Source of the DNA: Acidimicrobiaceae bacterium
GTDB lineage: Bacteria; Actinomycetota; Acidimicrobiia; Acidimicrobiales; UBA8190
Direction: 5' to 3'
Length of the DNA: 35,106 nucleotides
Assembly (NCBI GenBank): GCA_003151475.1
Contig: PLXQ01000067.1
Location: 1 to 35,106 of the forward strand
Under the pieces are notes generated by a model. It did no database searches. It was not told where the DNA came from and saw only the letters and a program-made list of their open reading frames with translations. A program made the position numbers and the translations under genes. Positions 1 to 7,634 of the stretch are shown in pieces. The stretch's first letter is position 1, and the number at the start of each line of letters is the position of its first letter.

Positions 1-72
1 TGATAGGCCGGAGGTGTAAGCACGGCAACGTGTTCAGCCGACCGGTACTAATCGGCCGAGGGCTTGGAGAGC
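1..72 (+). rRNA. rrl: 23S ribosomal RNA, 3' end (partial)
   Basis: The first bases match the conserved 3' end of bacterial 23S rRNA: the segment around positions 3-20 and the motif ACCGGTACTAAT at 41-52 correspond to the last helices of the molecule. The 3' boundary at about 72 was set by counting 20 nt past ACTAAT, as in the E. coli gene, and may be off by a few bases. The rest of the gene lies left of the window. A 5S gene follows after about 113 nt, the normal 23S-5S order. Confidence 0.93.
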
Positions 73-129
73 TTTTTATGCTCGTGCTCGCTATGGAACG
101 CTCACGGGACGGCCTTTTGGCCGCTCGGG

Positions 130-173
130 GGCGGATGGAAGTGTCGGTTTAGGCCGGTCGCTCTCCGTCCGCC
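130..173 (+). other. 23S-5S spacer stem, possible rRNA processing helix
   Basis: GGCGGATGG at 130-138 can pair with CCGTCCGCC at 165-173 (nine pairs, one of them G-U). It lies in the spacer just before the 5S gene, where precursor rRNA is usually cut by RNases. The helix is visible; its role in processing is inferred. Confidence 0.35.
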
Positions 174-185
174 TTGAGCAAGGTT

Positions 186-301
186 TCCGGTGACCATGGC
201 GGCGGGGCCACACCCGTTCCCATTCCGAACACGGCAGTTAAGCCCGCCAGCGCCGATGGTACTTGGGGAGCATTCCCCTGGGAGAGTAGGACGTCGCCGG
301 A
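186..301 (+). rRNA. rrf: 5S ribosomal RNA
   Basis: The stretch has the hallmarks of 5S rRNA: the loop motif CATTCCGAACACGG near 218-233, GCGCCGATGGTACT near 251-264, and GGGAGAGTAGG near 280-291. The ends pair: CCGGTGAC at 187-194 with GTCGCCGG at 293-300, which sets the boundaries to within one or two bases. Length is about 116 nt, normal for the family. It is the last gene of the rRNA operon and is followed by a strong terminator. Confidence 0.95.
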
Positions 302-315
302 TTTTCTCTGAAGTT

Positions 316-351
316 GGCCCCGTTGCTTCGGCGACGGGGCCTCTTCTATTT
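316..351 (+). terminator. Intrinsic terminator of the rRNA operon
   Basis: GGCCCCGTTGC at 316-326 pairs with GCGACGGGGCC at 331-341 (11 pairs, one G-U), closed by a TTCG tetraloop at 327-330 and followed by the T-rich tail TCTTCTATTT. This is a classic Rho-independent terminator 15 nt after the 5S gene. It also lies just beyond the stop codon of the convergent gene at 376-1146. Confidence 0.9.
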
Positions 352-375
352 CCGGCTCGGCGGTCGATCGATTGC

Positions 376-1146
376 TCAACGGCGACAGGTCAATGCCCGC
401 ACGTCACCGTCATCATCGACCAACAACTCCACGTCTCTGTATCCGTTCTCGGCCAGTACGGGCCTGAGCAGGCTGGCTTCATCACCGCCGAGCTCCAGGA
501 GAAGCGAACCCCCGGCACGCAGAAGGGCGGCGGCTTCGATAGCCGCTTGGAACAGGAACCTGGTTCCCGCCTCACCGCCGTCGAGGGCATGACGAGGCTC
601 GAAGGCCAGCACGTCACGGGGCAGCAGGTGGAGCTCGCCCGTTGGGACGTAGGGGACAACCGAGGCCACAACATCGACCTGTCCCCGGAGCTCATCGGGC
701 AGCCCAGCGGCCATATCGCCCTCATAGACCTCGACGCCGTTGGCCCGGGCGCAGGCGGCGGCGAGGTGATCGATCTCGGTGGCGACCACCCGTGCCGACG
801 GGCGCCGGCGGCCGAGCACGACAGCGATGGCGCCCGATCCGGTGCACAGGTCGACGGCGAGTCCCTCCTCGGGAAGCCGGGCAAGGGCCTCGAGTGCCAG
901 GGGCTCGCTCTGCCAGCGCGGCACGTAGACGCCGGGATGGACGACCACGGTCTCGCCGCAGAACTGCACCGAACCGATCAGCCAGGCGAGCGGTTCGCCC
1001 GCTGATCTCCGGTCGATAAGCGCCCGGAGTCGACCCCGGTCGCCGGCCGCGGCCTCGATCAGCTCGGCCGCCTCCTCTTCGGCAGCGACGCAGCCCGCTT
1101 CGCGCAGCGTCGCCACCGTCACTTCGAGGTCCTCCTTGACGCCCAT
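376..1146 (-). CDS. PrmC/HemK-related N5-glutamine methyltransferase
   Basis: 256 aa. The middle carries a Rossmann methyltransferase core with the SAM-binding motif DLCTGSGAIAV (about residues 99-109) and an acidic ATEID strand end. The family is the PrmC-like branch that methylates glutamine in proteins; PrmC itself modifies the GGQ motif of release factors. The N-terminal 80 residues resemble the small helical PrmC domain, with DRRSAGEPLAWLIG in place of the usual R..G.P.qyi.G. The odd point is the catalytic loop: NPPY is replaced by VVPY in ASVVPYVPTGEL, so the asparagine that binds the glutamine amide in PrmC is missing. Activity on glutamine is therefore doubtful. TAAGAA lies 6 nt before the ATG, near but not identical to the -10 boxes of other genes here. 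It converges on the rRNA operon. Confidence 0.82.
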   Translation of the reverse strand: MGVKEDLEVTVATLREAGCVAAEEEAAELIEAAAGDRGRLRALIDRRSAGEPLAWLIGSVQFCGETVVVHPGVYVPRWQSEPLALEALARLPEEGLAVDLCTGSGAIAVVLGRRRPSARVVATEIDHLAAACARANGVEVYEGDMAAGLPDELRGQVDVVASVVPYVPTGELHLLPRDVLAFEPRHALDGGEAGTRFLFQAAIEAAALLRAGGSLLLELGGDEASLLRPVLAENGYRDVELLVDDDGDVRALTCRR

Positions 1147-1278
1147 GGTCCGTTCTTAGTGCGTCATCGAGCGGCGGTCGTTCACCTCGGTTCCAGCCGG
1201 CTCCCGAGCACGGGATCGGCCAGGTCCGGAGCGCTCGAATCCCGGAATTCGAATCTCGTTCGGGCAGCCCAGGGGCAC

Positions 1279-1284
1279 TAACCT
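1279..1284 (+). promoter_or_regulatory. Probable -10 box (TAACCT) for the ABC ATPase gene
   Basis: TAACCT fits the actinobacterial TANNNT -10 pattern and lies 51 nt before the ATG at 1336, leaving a 5' leader of about 45 nt. Unlike many genes here, this one also has a Shine-Dalgarno-like AGGGGAG at 1322-1328. No convincing -35 box was seen. Confidence 0.4.
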
Positions 1285-1335
1285 CAAGCACGTGACCTTG
1301 CCCCCGATGCCCGTCATCAGTAGGGGAGTGCGCCG

Positions 1336-3456
1336 ATGACGGCTGTGCTCGAAGTGGAGGGTCTCCGGACAGAATTCCACCTCCGCCGTTCGAACGTCGT
1401 GGCCGTCGAGGACGTCACCTTCCACGTTGACGAGGGAGAGTGCGTCGGCGTCGTCGGCGAGTCGGGTTGCGGTAAGACCACCACGGGCCTCTCCATCATG
1501 AAGCTCCTGCCCAATGTCGGCCACATCGCCGGCGGCAAGGTGAACCTGCTCGGGCGGGACCTCGTCCCCCTGAATGAAAAGGAGATGTGCAAGGTCCGCG
1601 GCAACGACGTGGGCATGATCTTCCAGGACCCCCTCACCTCCCTCAACCCCACGATGACCATCGGCAAACAGATCGCCGAGAGCGTCCGTCTCCACCGCGG
1701 GGCGTCGAAGGAGCAGGCCCGCCAGCGTGCCCTCGAGGTGCTCTCTCTGGTGGACATGCCCCGTCCCGAGGAACGTCTGAACGCCTATCCCCACCAGCTT
1801 TCCGGTGGCCTCCGCCAGAGAGTCATGATCGCCATGGCTCTCGCCTGTGAGCCGAAACTGCTGGTGGCGGACGAGCCGACGACCGCTCTCGATGTCACCA
1901 TTCAGGCCCAGATCCTCGACCTTTTGGACGATCTCCGCCAGCGCCTGGGGATGGCCATCATCCTCATCACCCACGACATGGGGGTGATTGCCGGCCGCAC
2001 TGACCGGGTCCTCGTCATGTACGCCGGCAGGATCATCGAGTCATCGACCACCCCCGAGCTGTTCAGCCGGATGCGCCATCCCTATTCGGAGGCCCTCCTG
2101 GCGTCGGTTCCGAAGCTCGAGCAGGACTCCTCCATCCGGCTCGTCAGCATCCCCGGTCTTCCCCCCGACCTCTCCGAGCCCATCGACGAGTGCCGGTTCG
2201 CCCCGCGGTGCCAGTACGTCCAGGACGACTGCCGGGACCAGGAGCCAGAGCTGGCCCAGGCGGGAGAGGCCGAGCTCGGTCACTTGGCGGCCTGTTTCCA
2301 TCAGGTGGGCGTGGACGAGACGACCAAGTCGAGACGTACCGACGCCATGGCCAAGGCGGCGGATATCACCATCACCACCGATGAGCTCTCCCTGGCCCGG
2401 CAGCAGGCGCGATCTGAGGAACTCGCCCGCCAGCCCGTTCTCCTGAACGTCTCGCGGTTGGTCAAGGAATTCTCGGTCACCTCGGGAGCCGTCATCCAGC
2501 GCAAGATCGGAACCGTCAAGGCGGTCTCCGACGTCTCCTTTGCCGTTCGTCGGGGCGAGACCTTCGGGCTCGTCGGGGAGTCCGGTTGTGGCAAGACCAC
2601 CATCGGCCGGCTGGTGGTGGCCCTCGAGCGCGCCGTATCGGGCAGCATTGTCTTCGAGGGCGACGACATGACGCAGCTCAAATCGAGCAACTTGCGTCGT
2701 CGCCGTCGCGAAATGCAGCTCATGTTCCAGGACCCCTACGCCTCGCTCGATCCCCGTATGCGGGTCAGGACCATCTTGAAGGAGCCCCTGGTCGTCCAGA
2801 ACATCGGAACATCAGAAGAACGCGACGCCCGCGTCAAGAGCCTCATGTCCGAGGTTGGTCTGAGCGAAAGAGCACTCGAGCTCTATCCGCACGAGTTCTC
2901 GGGCGGCCAACGCCAGCGCATCGGCTTGGCCCGGGCCCTCGCCCTCGACCCCAAGCTCATCGTGGCGGACGAGCCCGTCTCGGCCCTCGACGTCTCGATC
3001 CAGGCTCAGATCCTGAATCTCCTGAAGGAGCTTCAGAACCGCCGTGGCCTCACCTACATCTTCATCTCCCACGACCTCGCCGTCGTGAAGTACATGGCCG
3101 ACACCATCGGTGTCATGTACCTCGGGAAGCTCGTCGAGGTGGGTCCCGCTCTCGAGATCTACGCCCGGGCCGCCCACCCATACACCCGGGCGCTCATCGA
3201 CACCATCCCCGAGCCGGAACCAGGCAGGGCCCGCGCCTCCAAGGGCAAACACATCAAGGGAGAGCTCCCCTCGGCCATGCAGCCGCCCTCGGGTTGCCGC
3301 TTCCGCACGCGTTGTCCCTTTGCCCAGGAGATCTGCGCCCTCGAAGAGCCGCCATTGCGGCCATTCGGAGAGCGGCATCTGGCCGCCTGTCACTTCCCGC
3401 TCCAGACCCCCACGGGTTCGGCGCCGGCGGACTCCGTCCCCGTCGGGGTCGGCTGA
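1336..3456 (+). CDS. Fused oligopeptide/dipeptide ABC transporter ATPase (DppD-DppF type)
   Basis: 706 aa, two complete ABC ATPases in one chain. Half one: Walker [10 protein letters not shown] at residues 41-49, signature LSGGLRQR near 155, Walker [13 protein letters not shown]. Half two: Walker [10 protein letters not shown] near 414, signature FSGGQRQR near 520, Walker [13 protein letters not shown]. Each half ends in the Cys-containing oligopeptide-transporter C-terminal domain (ECRFAPRC... near 286 and GCRFRTRC... near 654), which assigns it to the Opp/Dpp class rather than to other importers. A linker of about 50 residues joins the halves; such fusions are common in the family. It should power import through the permeases at 3471-5436 for the lipoprotein at 5542-7443. 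It lies tail to tail with that operon, 14 nt apart, so the ATPase is transcribed separately. The start is backed by AGGGGAG 8 nt upstream. Confidence 0.93.
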   Translation: MTAVLEVEGLRTEFHLRRSNVVAVEDVTFHVDEGECVGVVGESGCGKTTTGLSIMKLLPNVGHIAGGKVNLLGRDLVPLNEKEMCKVRGNDVGMIFQDPLTSLNPTMTIGKQIAESVRLHRGASKEQARQRALEVLSLVDMPRPEERLNAYPHQLSGGLRQRVMIAMALACEPKLLVADEPTTALDVTIQAQILDLLDDLRQRLGMAIILITHDMGVIAGRTDRVLVMYAGRIIESSTTPELFSRMRHPYSEALLASVPKLEQDSSIRLVSIPGLPPDLSEPIDECRFAPRCQYVQDDCRDQEPELAQAGEAELGHLAACFHQVGVDETTKSRRTDAMAKAADITITTDELSLARQQARSEELARQPVLLNVSRLVKEFSVTSGAVIQRKIGTVKAVSDVSFAVRRGETFGLVGESGCGKTTIGRLVVALERAVSGSIVFEGDDMTQLKSSNLRRRRREMQLMFQDPYASLDPRMRVRTILKEPLVVQNIGTSEERDARVKSLMSEVGLSERALELYPHEFSGGQRQRIGLARALALDPKLIVADEPVSALDVSIQAQILNLLKELQNRRGLTYIFISHDLAVVKYMADTIGVMYLGKLVEVGPALEIYARAAHPYTRALIDTIPEPEPGRARASKGKHIKGELPSAMQPPSGCRFRTRCPFAQEICALEEPPLRPFGERHLAACHFPLQTPTGSAPADSVPVGVG

Positions 3457-3470
3457 CCGTCGTTCGTGCA

Positions 3471-4496
3471 CTACCGCTGCTGGAGTCGCACCTCGAGCGA
3501 GTCTCGCAAGGCATCGCCGACGAAGTTGAACGCCACCACGACGATCACGATGCAGAAACCGGCCGGGTAGATCAGCCACCACGAGCCGGTGAGGGCGTAG
3601 TTCACCCCGTCATTGAGCATCGCGCCCCAGTCCGTCTGTGGAGTGGGAAGCCCGAGGCCAAGAAAGCCCAGAGCGGCGAGCAACAAGATGGCGTCGGCCA
3701 CCTGGAACGTGGCGTTCACCACGATCGTCCCGACGGTGTTGGGAATGATGTGACGGAACACGATCCGGGACCCACTTCCCCCCATCACCCGCACGGCCTG
3801 GACATAGTCGCGCACGCGAAGCGTCAGCGTCTCGCCGCGGATGAGACGAGCGGGTACGAGCCACGCCACCAAGGCGATGACGCCGATCAGAAGAGTGAGT
3901 GAGGGGTGGAAGATCACGGCCAGGACGATCAGTAGGAACAGCTGGGGGATCGAGAGCAGGATGTCGACGAACCGCATCATCAGGGCGTCGACCCATCCTC
4001 CAAGGAAGCCAGAGATGGCCCCATAGACCACGCCGAAGACGGTCGCCACCAGCGCGGCCACGAAACCGACAATCAGCGAGTTCTTCCCACCGAACATCAA
4101 CCGCCCGAGGAGGTCGAAGCCCTGGGGATCGGTGCCGAGCAGATGGGCGCCGCTCGGTCGGGCATCCTGCGTCGAGAACTGCAGAGCTTGTTGACCGTTC
4201 ACCTGGTTCGTTTTGTAAATGAGCGGCCCGACGAAGCAGAACAGGACCATGAACACGATGACGAACAGCCCCACCACAGCCAGCTTGTTCTCCCCGAAGA
4301 CACGGACGATCTGACGGAGGGCACCGCCGCTCGACGAGACGTCGCCACCCTCAGGCAGGCCGGCCACGATGAGCGATTCCGAAGGCGGGATCTCCACCCC
4401 CGTGATGGCCCCCTCGGCTACGACACCTGAGGACCAGGGTGAGCCGCTGGGATCGCGCGCCTCAGGGCTGCCGGGCAGCACGGCGTCACCGGGCAT
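3471..4496 (-). CDS. Peptide ABC transporter permease, DppC type
   Basis: 341 aa from the ATG at 4496, chosen because it overlaps the end of the upstream permease gene by 11 nt, as in a translationally coupled operon; an in-frame ATG at 4562 would force a 77-nt overlap. A polar N-terminal tail of about 60 residues precedes the first membrane helix (near KLAVVGLFVIVFMVLF). A DppC periplasmic loop with HLLGTDPQGFDLLGRL follows, then the BPD_transp_1 domain with the EAA loop DYVQAVRVMGGSGSRI, which contacts the ATPase. About six membrane helices are visible. It pairs with the DppB-type subunit to form the channel. The stop lies 14 nt from the stop of the convergent ATPase gene. Confidence 0.92.
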   Translation of the reverse strand: MPGDAVLPGSPEARDPSGSPWSSGVVAEGAITGVEIPPSESLIVAGLPEGGDVSSSGGALRQIVRVFGENKLAVVGLFVIVFMVLFCFVGPLIYKTNQVNGQQALQFSTQDARPSGAHLLGTDPQGFDLLGRLMFGGKNSLIVGFVAALVATVFGVVYGAISGFLGGWVDALMMRFVDILLSIPQLFLLIVLAVIFHPSLTLLIGVIALVAWLVPARLIRGETLTLRVRDYVQAVRVMGGSGSRIVFRHIIPNTVGTIVVNATFQVADAILLLAALGFLGLGLPTPQTDWGAMLNDGVNYALTGSWWLIYPAGFCIVIVVVAFNFVGDALRDSLEVRLQQR

Positions 4497-5436
4497 AACG
4501 GATCCTCGGGTCGGCCACCGCATAGAGGACATCGGCCAGAAGCGAACCGACCACGGTGGCAATGGTGGCGACGAGGGTGGTACCGAGAAGGACGGGGATG
4601 TCGGTCTTGTAGGCGGCTTCGACTGTCAAGAAGCCCATACCTGGATAGTTGAAGACAGACTCGGTGATCACGGCCCCACTCACGATGGCGGGAATCGATA
4701 GTCCCAACAAGGTCAGAATGGGGATCAGGGCATTGCGCAGGGCATGACCGTAGAGAACGCGCCGGGGCCCCGCTCCTTTGGCCCGGGCCGTACGCACGTA
4801 GTCCTCGGTCATCGCCTCCATCATCGATGAGCGCATGTAACGGCTGAAGGCGGCGATGGTGAGCGCCGCCAGGGTGATCTCGGGGAGTACCAGCGCTCGT
4901 GGGTCTCGCAAGATGTCGCCCACGGTTTGGCTCTGTTGGAAGCCCACCGGGAACCACTTTTCGTCGATGGCGAAATACAAGATGAGAAGGGTTCCGAGCA
5001 GGAAAGCGGGCATGGCGTAAAAGACGAACGTCAGCCCCGTGAGTACGTAGTCGATGGGCTTGTTCCGGCGGACGACCTGCAGGATCCCGAGCGGAATGGA
5101 AACAATCAGGGCCAAGAGTGTCGAGACTCCCACCAACACCAACGTCTTCGGGAGCTTGTCGGAGATAAGCGACCAGACCTGCTGGTTGTAGCTGTACGAG
5201 TAGCCGAGATTCAGATGCCCCAGCCGGAGAAGGTATTGGTAGAACTGGTCCCAAAGCGGCAGCGTGAACCCGTTTTTGACGTTGAAATGGCGAATCTGGA
5301 GGAGGGTGGCCTTGGTGCCGAGAACGGCCCGGGCCTCGCCACCGGGGACGAAGTGCGACAGGCCGAACACGAGGACGAGAACGCCGATGACCACAATGAC
5401 AGCCTGAATGAACCTCCGTACCAGGAACCCGATCAT
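4486..5436 (-). CDS. Peptide ABC transporter permease, DppB type
   Basis: 316 aa. It begins with the typical DppB opening MIGFLVRRFIQAVIVVIGVL and a first helix, followed by a periplasmic segment (FNVKNGFTLPLWDQFYQYL), then the BPD_transp_1 domain with five more helices. The EAA loop DYVRTARAKGAGPRRVLYGH is an excellent match to the family and docks on the ATPase. Length is normal (300-340 aa). It is the middle gene of a - strand operon: binding protein, this permease, then DppC. The 105-nt gap to the binding-protein gene holds a strong hairpin, so the permeases are probably made at a lower level than the binding protein. Confidence 0.94.
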   Translation of the reverse strand: MIGFLVRRFIQAVIVVIGVLVLVFGLSHFVPGGEARAVLGTKATLLQIRHFNVKNGFTLPLWDQFYQYLLRLGHLNLGYSYSYNQQVWSLISDKLPKTLVLVGVSTLLALIVSIPLGILQVVRRNKPIDYVLTGLTFVFYAMPAFLLGTLLILYFAIDEKWFPVGFQQSQTVGDILRDPRALVLPEITLAALTIAAFSRYMRSSMMEAMTEDYVRTARAKGAGPRRVLYGHALRNALIPILTLLGLSIPAIVSGAVITESVFNYPGMGFLTVEAAYKTDIPVLLGTTLVATIATVVGSLLADVLYAVADPRIRYAR

Positions 5437-5466
5437 TGCTTCATCCCGTACGTCCCCTGCAGAACA

Positions 5467-5510
5467 GGACCGCCCCGACCTGAGACTCTGCGCTCAGGTC
5501 GGGGCGGTCC
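5467..5510 (-). terminator. Intercistronic hairpin, attenuator or mRNA stabiliser
   Basis: An 18-bp perfect inverted repeat (arms 5467-5484 and 5493-5510, 8-nt loop) lies between the binding-protein stop and the DppB start. No T-run follows on either strand, so it is not a textbook Rho-independent terminator. In other binding-protein operons such hairpins let the binding protein be expressed far above the permeases by protecting its mRNA or causing partial termination. That role is inferred here. Confidence 0.75.
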
Positions 5511-5541
5511 ACTGTCATCTATCCATTACCTGGCCTACCCG

Positions 5542-7443
5542 CTACTTCGTGAAGTACCAGTTCTCCGGAGTCAGGTAGGCGAACACGTTCTGGGGGACGA
5601 CGCCGTGCAGAGTGCTCTTGATCTCCGACATCTCGTACGCCGGGTTCGGCTCCCACACAACCGGGAGGTCCGTCGACAAGAAGTTCTGGTACTTGTCCAG
5701 GTTGGTGTTGGTCTGGTAGCTCTCCTTGATGTTGGCATCGTTTGTCGGGTTCGAGTAGCTCCCCGAGTTCGATCCGGCACCGGTTTGGAAGATCTCCTCA
5801 CCCGACGGGTAGTAGTCGGGTGAGAACTCCCATCCACCGCCCCAGTTCTCCATGGCCCATGCGCAGCTGGGGCCGCCGGTGCAGGGCACCGCTTGGCCGA
5901 GCACCGTGTTGAACGAAGCCGAAGTGAGGGTGACGTTGATGCCGACCTGGGCCCACGACGCCTTCTCGGTGTTCATCAGCTGCGTGATCCATGTCGTGCC
6001 CGTGGCGTACTGCAGGTTGAAGTTGAGCTGTGCACCCGCCGGGATACCGGCTCCGCACTGGCTTGCCCCGGTTCCGGGGCTGGCGCAGGTCGAGGTGCCC
6101 CCGGCGACCACCGTCCATCCGTGGCTGGTCAGAAGCTGCTTCGCCTTCGAGACGGAGTACGGGAAGGGGTTGGCCGTCTCCTGGGGCGAGGCGTAGGTAT
6201 TGGGCAGCACGGGAACGGGCCCGTAGGTCGGCACCGCATAGCCCTTGAACACCTTTGAATCGAACAGCGGCTGATCGATCAGGGTCTGAATGGCCTGCCG
6301 GAAGTAGAGCTGGGAGAAGATCTTCCCGGCATTGCCGTTGTCAGACGAGGAGTTGAAGTTGTAGGGGAAGTAGTTGATCCCGTACAGGTACAGCGGTGCC
6401 AGGTTGAAACCGCCGAGCCGGGCATTGTTCGCCCCCGAGACGAGTGGGCTCTTGGCCGGCGAGGTGATGTCCTGCGTGGGCAGGTACCCGAAGTCCAGGT
6501 TGCCCGCCACCAGGGAGTTGAACTCGGCCGAGTCCGATGTGAAGGGAACCTCCTTGAACTCCGCCAGCGTCGCCTTGACCGGTCCCGAGTAGGAGGGGTT
6601 GGGCTTCATGGTGACGTCACCGGAAGCGTCGAACTGCGTCAGGTGCCAAGGTCCGTCCACGATCTGCCACAGCGGGTTGGTGGCGTATGTGGCCAGGGCG
6701 TTGTTGGCACCGGACGGGTTGGCCGGGTCGTACCCCGACGTCTTCGACAAGAAGGTGTAAACGGCAGCGCATGCGGTGTCGGTTCCACCGTAGGTCGTCA
6801 TCGAACATCCACCAGAGGCGGGAGCACCGCCGGCGGCCGTGATGTCCCACGCGGCCGGCATGGGCGTGATCTGGGAAAACTGGTTGTAGGTCAGCCACAA
6901 CGGGTTGTACGACGCCGTCATGGTGAACGTCAGCTGCGTCGGGCTGTTGATGGTGATGCTCTTCACGTTGTCGGGGAAGGTACCCGGGGCGTAGGCGGCC
7001 CAGTTGGCCTTGTCGGCGTGCATCATGTTCATCCAGAACATGACGTCTCCGGCAGTGACCGTCTCACCGTTCGACCACTTGTAGTTCTTCAGGTTGATGA
7101 CGGCGGTCTGGTTGCTGTTGGAGTACACGGGCTCAGCGGCCAGTGACAGCGAAGGCTCGATCGAGGCGGTCCCGTCCTTCCCGAACCAGTACAGAGGTCG
7201 GTACATGAGCTGCTGGAATTGGCTCAGGTTGGTGACGCTGAAGAAGGCCAGGCTCATAAAGGGGAAGATGTAGTTCGGCACCGCTGACGGCGGTTCAGCC
7301 CAGGTGGCCGTCCCTCCGCTCACCTTCGCACCAGTCGATGGTGTGGCTGATGGGGAGGAAGGACTCGATGAGCACGCCGCCAGAAGGACCGCTGCGATCC
7401 CTACGGCGAGTGCCATCGTTACCGCTGGCCTGAGTCGACGCAC
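5542..7443 (-). CDS. Peptide ABC transporter substrate-binding lipoprotein (SBP_bac_5 family)
   Basis: 633 aa from the GTG at 7443, preferred over an upstream in-frame ATG at 7515 because AGGGAGG sits 6 nt before it and it gives a proper lipoprotein signal: Arg-rich n-region, hydrophobic core AVGIAAVLLAAC and lipobox Cys24. A Ser/Pro-rich tether follows. The rest fits extracellular solute-binding family 5: LKNYKWSNGETVTAGDVMFW near the N-terminal domain, a long Cys-containing middle, and the C-terminal YPSGEEIFQTGAGSNSGSYS region with NPTND. Such proteins capture peptides, nickel complexes or other solutes outside the membrane and deliver them to DppBC-type channels; the substrate cannot be read from sequence. 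It is first in the - strand operon. A possible operator-promoter lies at 7497-7506. Confidence 0.92.
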   Translation of the reverse strand: MRRLRPAVTMALAVGIAAVLLAACSSSPSSPSATPSTGAKVSGGTATWAEPPSAVPNYIFPFMSLAFFSVTNLSQFQQLMYRPLYWFGKDGTASIEPSLSLAAEPVYSNSNQTAVINLKNYKWSNGETVTAGDVMFWMNMMHADKANWAAYAPGTFPDNVKSITINSPTQLTFTMTASYNPLWLTYNQFSQITPMPAAWDITAAGGAPASGGCSMTTYGGTDTACAAVYTFLSKTSGYDPANPSGANNALATYATNPLWQIVDGPWHLTQFDASGDVTMKPNPSYSGPVKATLAEFKEVPFTSDSAEFNSLVAGNLDFGYLPTQDITSPAKSPLVSGANNARLGGFNLAPLYLYGINYFPYNFNSSSDNGNAGKIFSQLYFRQAIQTLIDQPLFDSKVFKGYAVPTYGPVPVLPNTYASPQETANPFPYSVSKAKQLLTSHGWTVVAGGTSTCASPGTGASQCGAGIPAGAQLNFNLQYATGTTWITQLMNTEKASWAQVGINVTLTSASFNTVLGQAVPCTGGPSCAWAMENWGGGWEFSPDYYPSGEEIFQTGAGSNSGSYSNPTNDANIKESYQTNTNLDKYQNFLSTDLPVVWEPNPAYEMSEIKSTLHGVVPQNVFAYLTPENWYFTK

Positions 7444-7496
7444 GTCCGACCTCCCTGATTTTCGGCTCGGCGGGGGGTCCGCCGAACATGACGAGC

Positions 7497-7506
7497 ACGT
7501 TAACGT
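7497..7506 (-). promoter_or_regulatory. Palindrome ACGTTAACGT overlapping a possible -10 box
   Basis: A perfect 10-bp palindrome (ACGT-TA-ACGT) lies 54 bp upstream of the binding-protein start. On the - strand it contains TAACGT (7502 to 7497), which fits a TANNNT -10 box and would give a leader of about 45 nt. The same ACGT-N2-ACGT core recurs before the MFS/MerR operon at 17665-17674. Regulatory use is inferred. Confidence 0.4.
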
Positions 7507-7622
7507 TCCGCGCACATCTTGGCACTAATACCTGTATGTGCCCAGGAATTGTGTGAACGACCCGAACCGTCCCCCAGGTCCTATCAGACTTACGTCGGGG
7601 CGGGGCGACTCGGGGACCCCGG

Positions 7623-7628
7623 TACACT
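7623..7628 (+). promoter_or_regulatory. -10 box TACACT, leaderless start of the TPR gene
   Basis: TACACT is followed by 6 nt and then the ATG at 7635, with no Shine-Dalgarno sequence. This spacing would place transcription start at or next to the A of ATG. Confidence 0.6.
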
Positions 7629-7634
7629 CAAACG

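Noticed and set aside
190..1005. 271-codon + strand frame starting in the 5S gene
   Set aside because: It begins inside rRNA, crosses the terminator and lies opposite the methyltransferase gene.
3471..4562. Longer DppC start at 4562
   Set aside because: It would overlap DppB by 77 nt and adds a non-conserved N-terminus; the ATG at 4496 gives a short coupled overlap.
5461..5515. Hairpin considered as an insertion-sequence end or attachment site
   Set aside because: No transposase or integrase gene and no direct repeats are nearby; its place between two operon genes fits mRNA control better.
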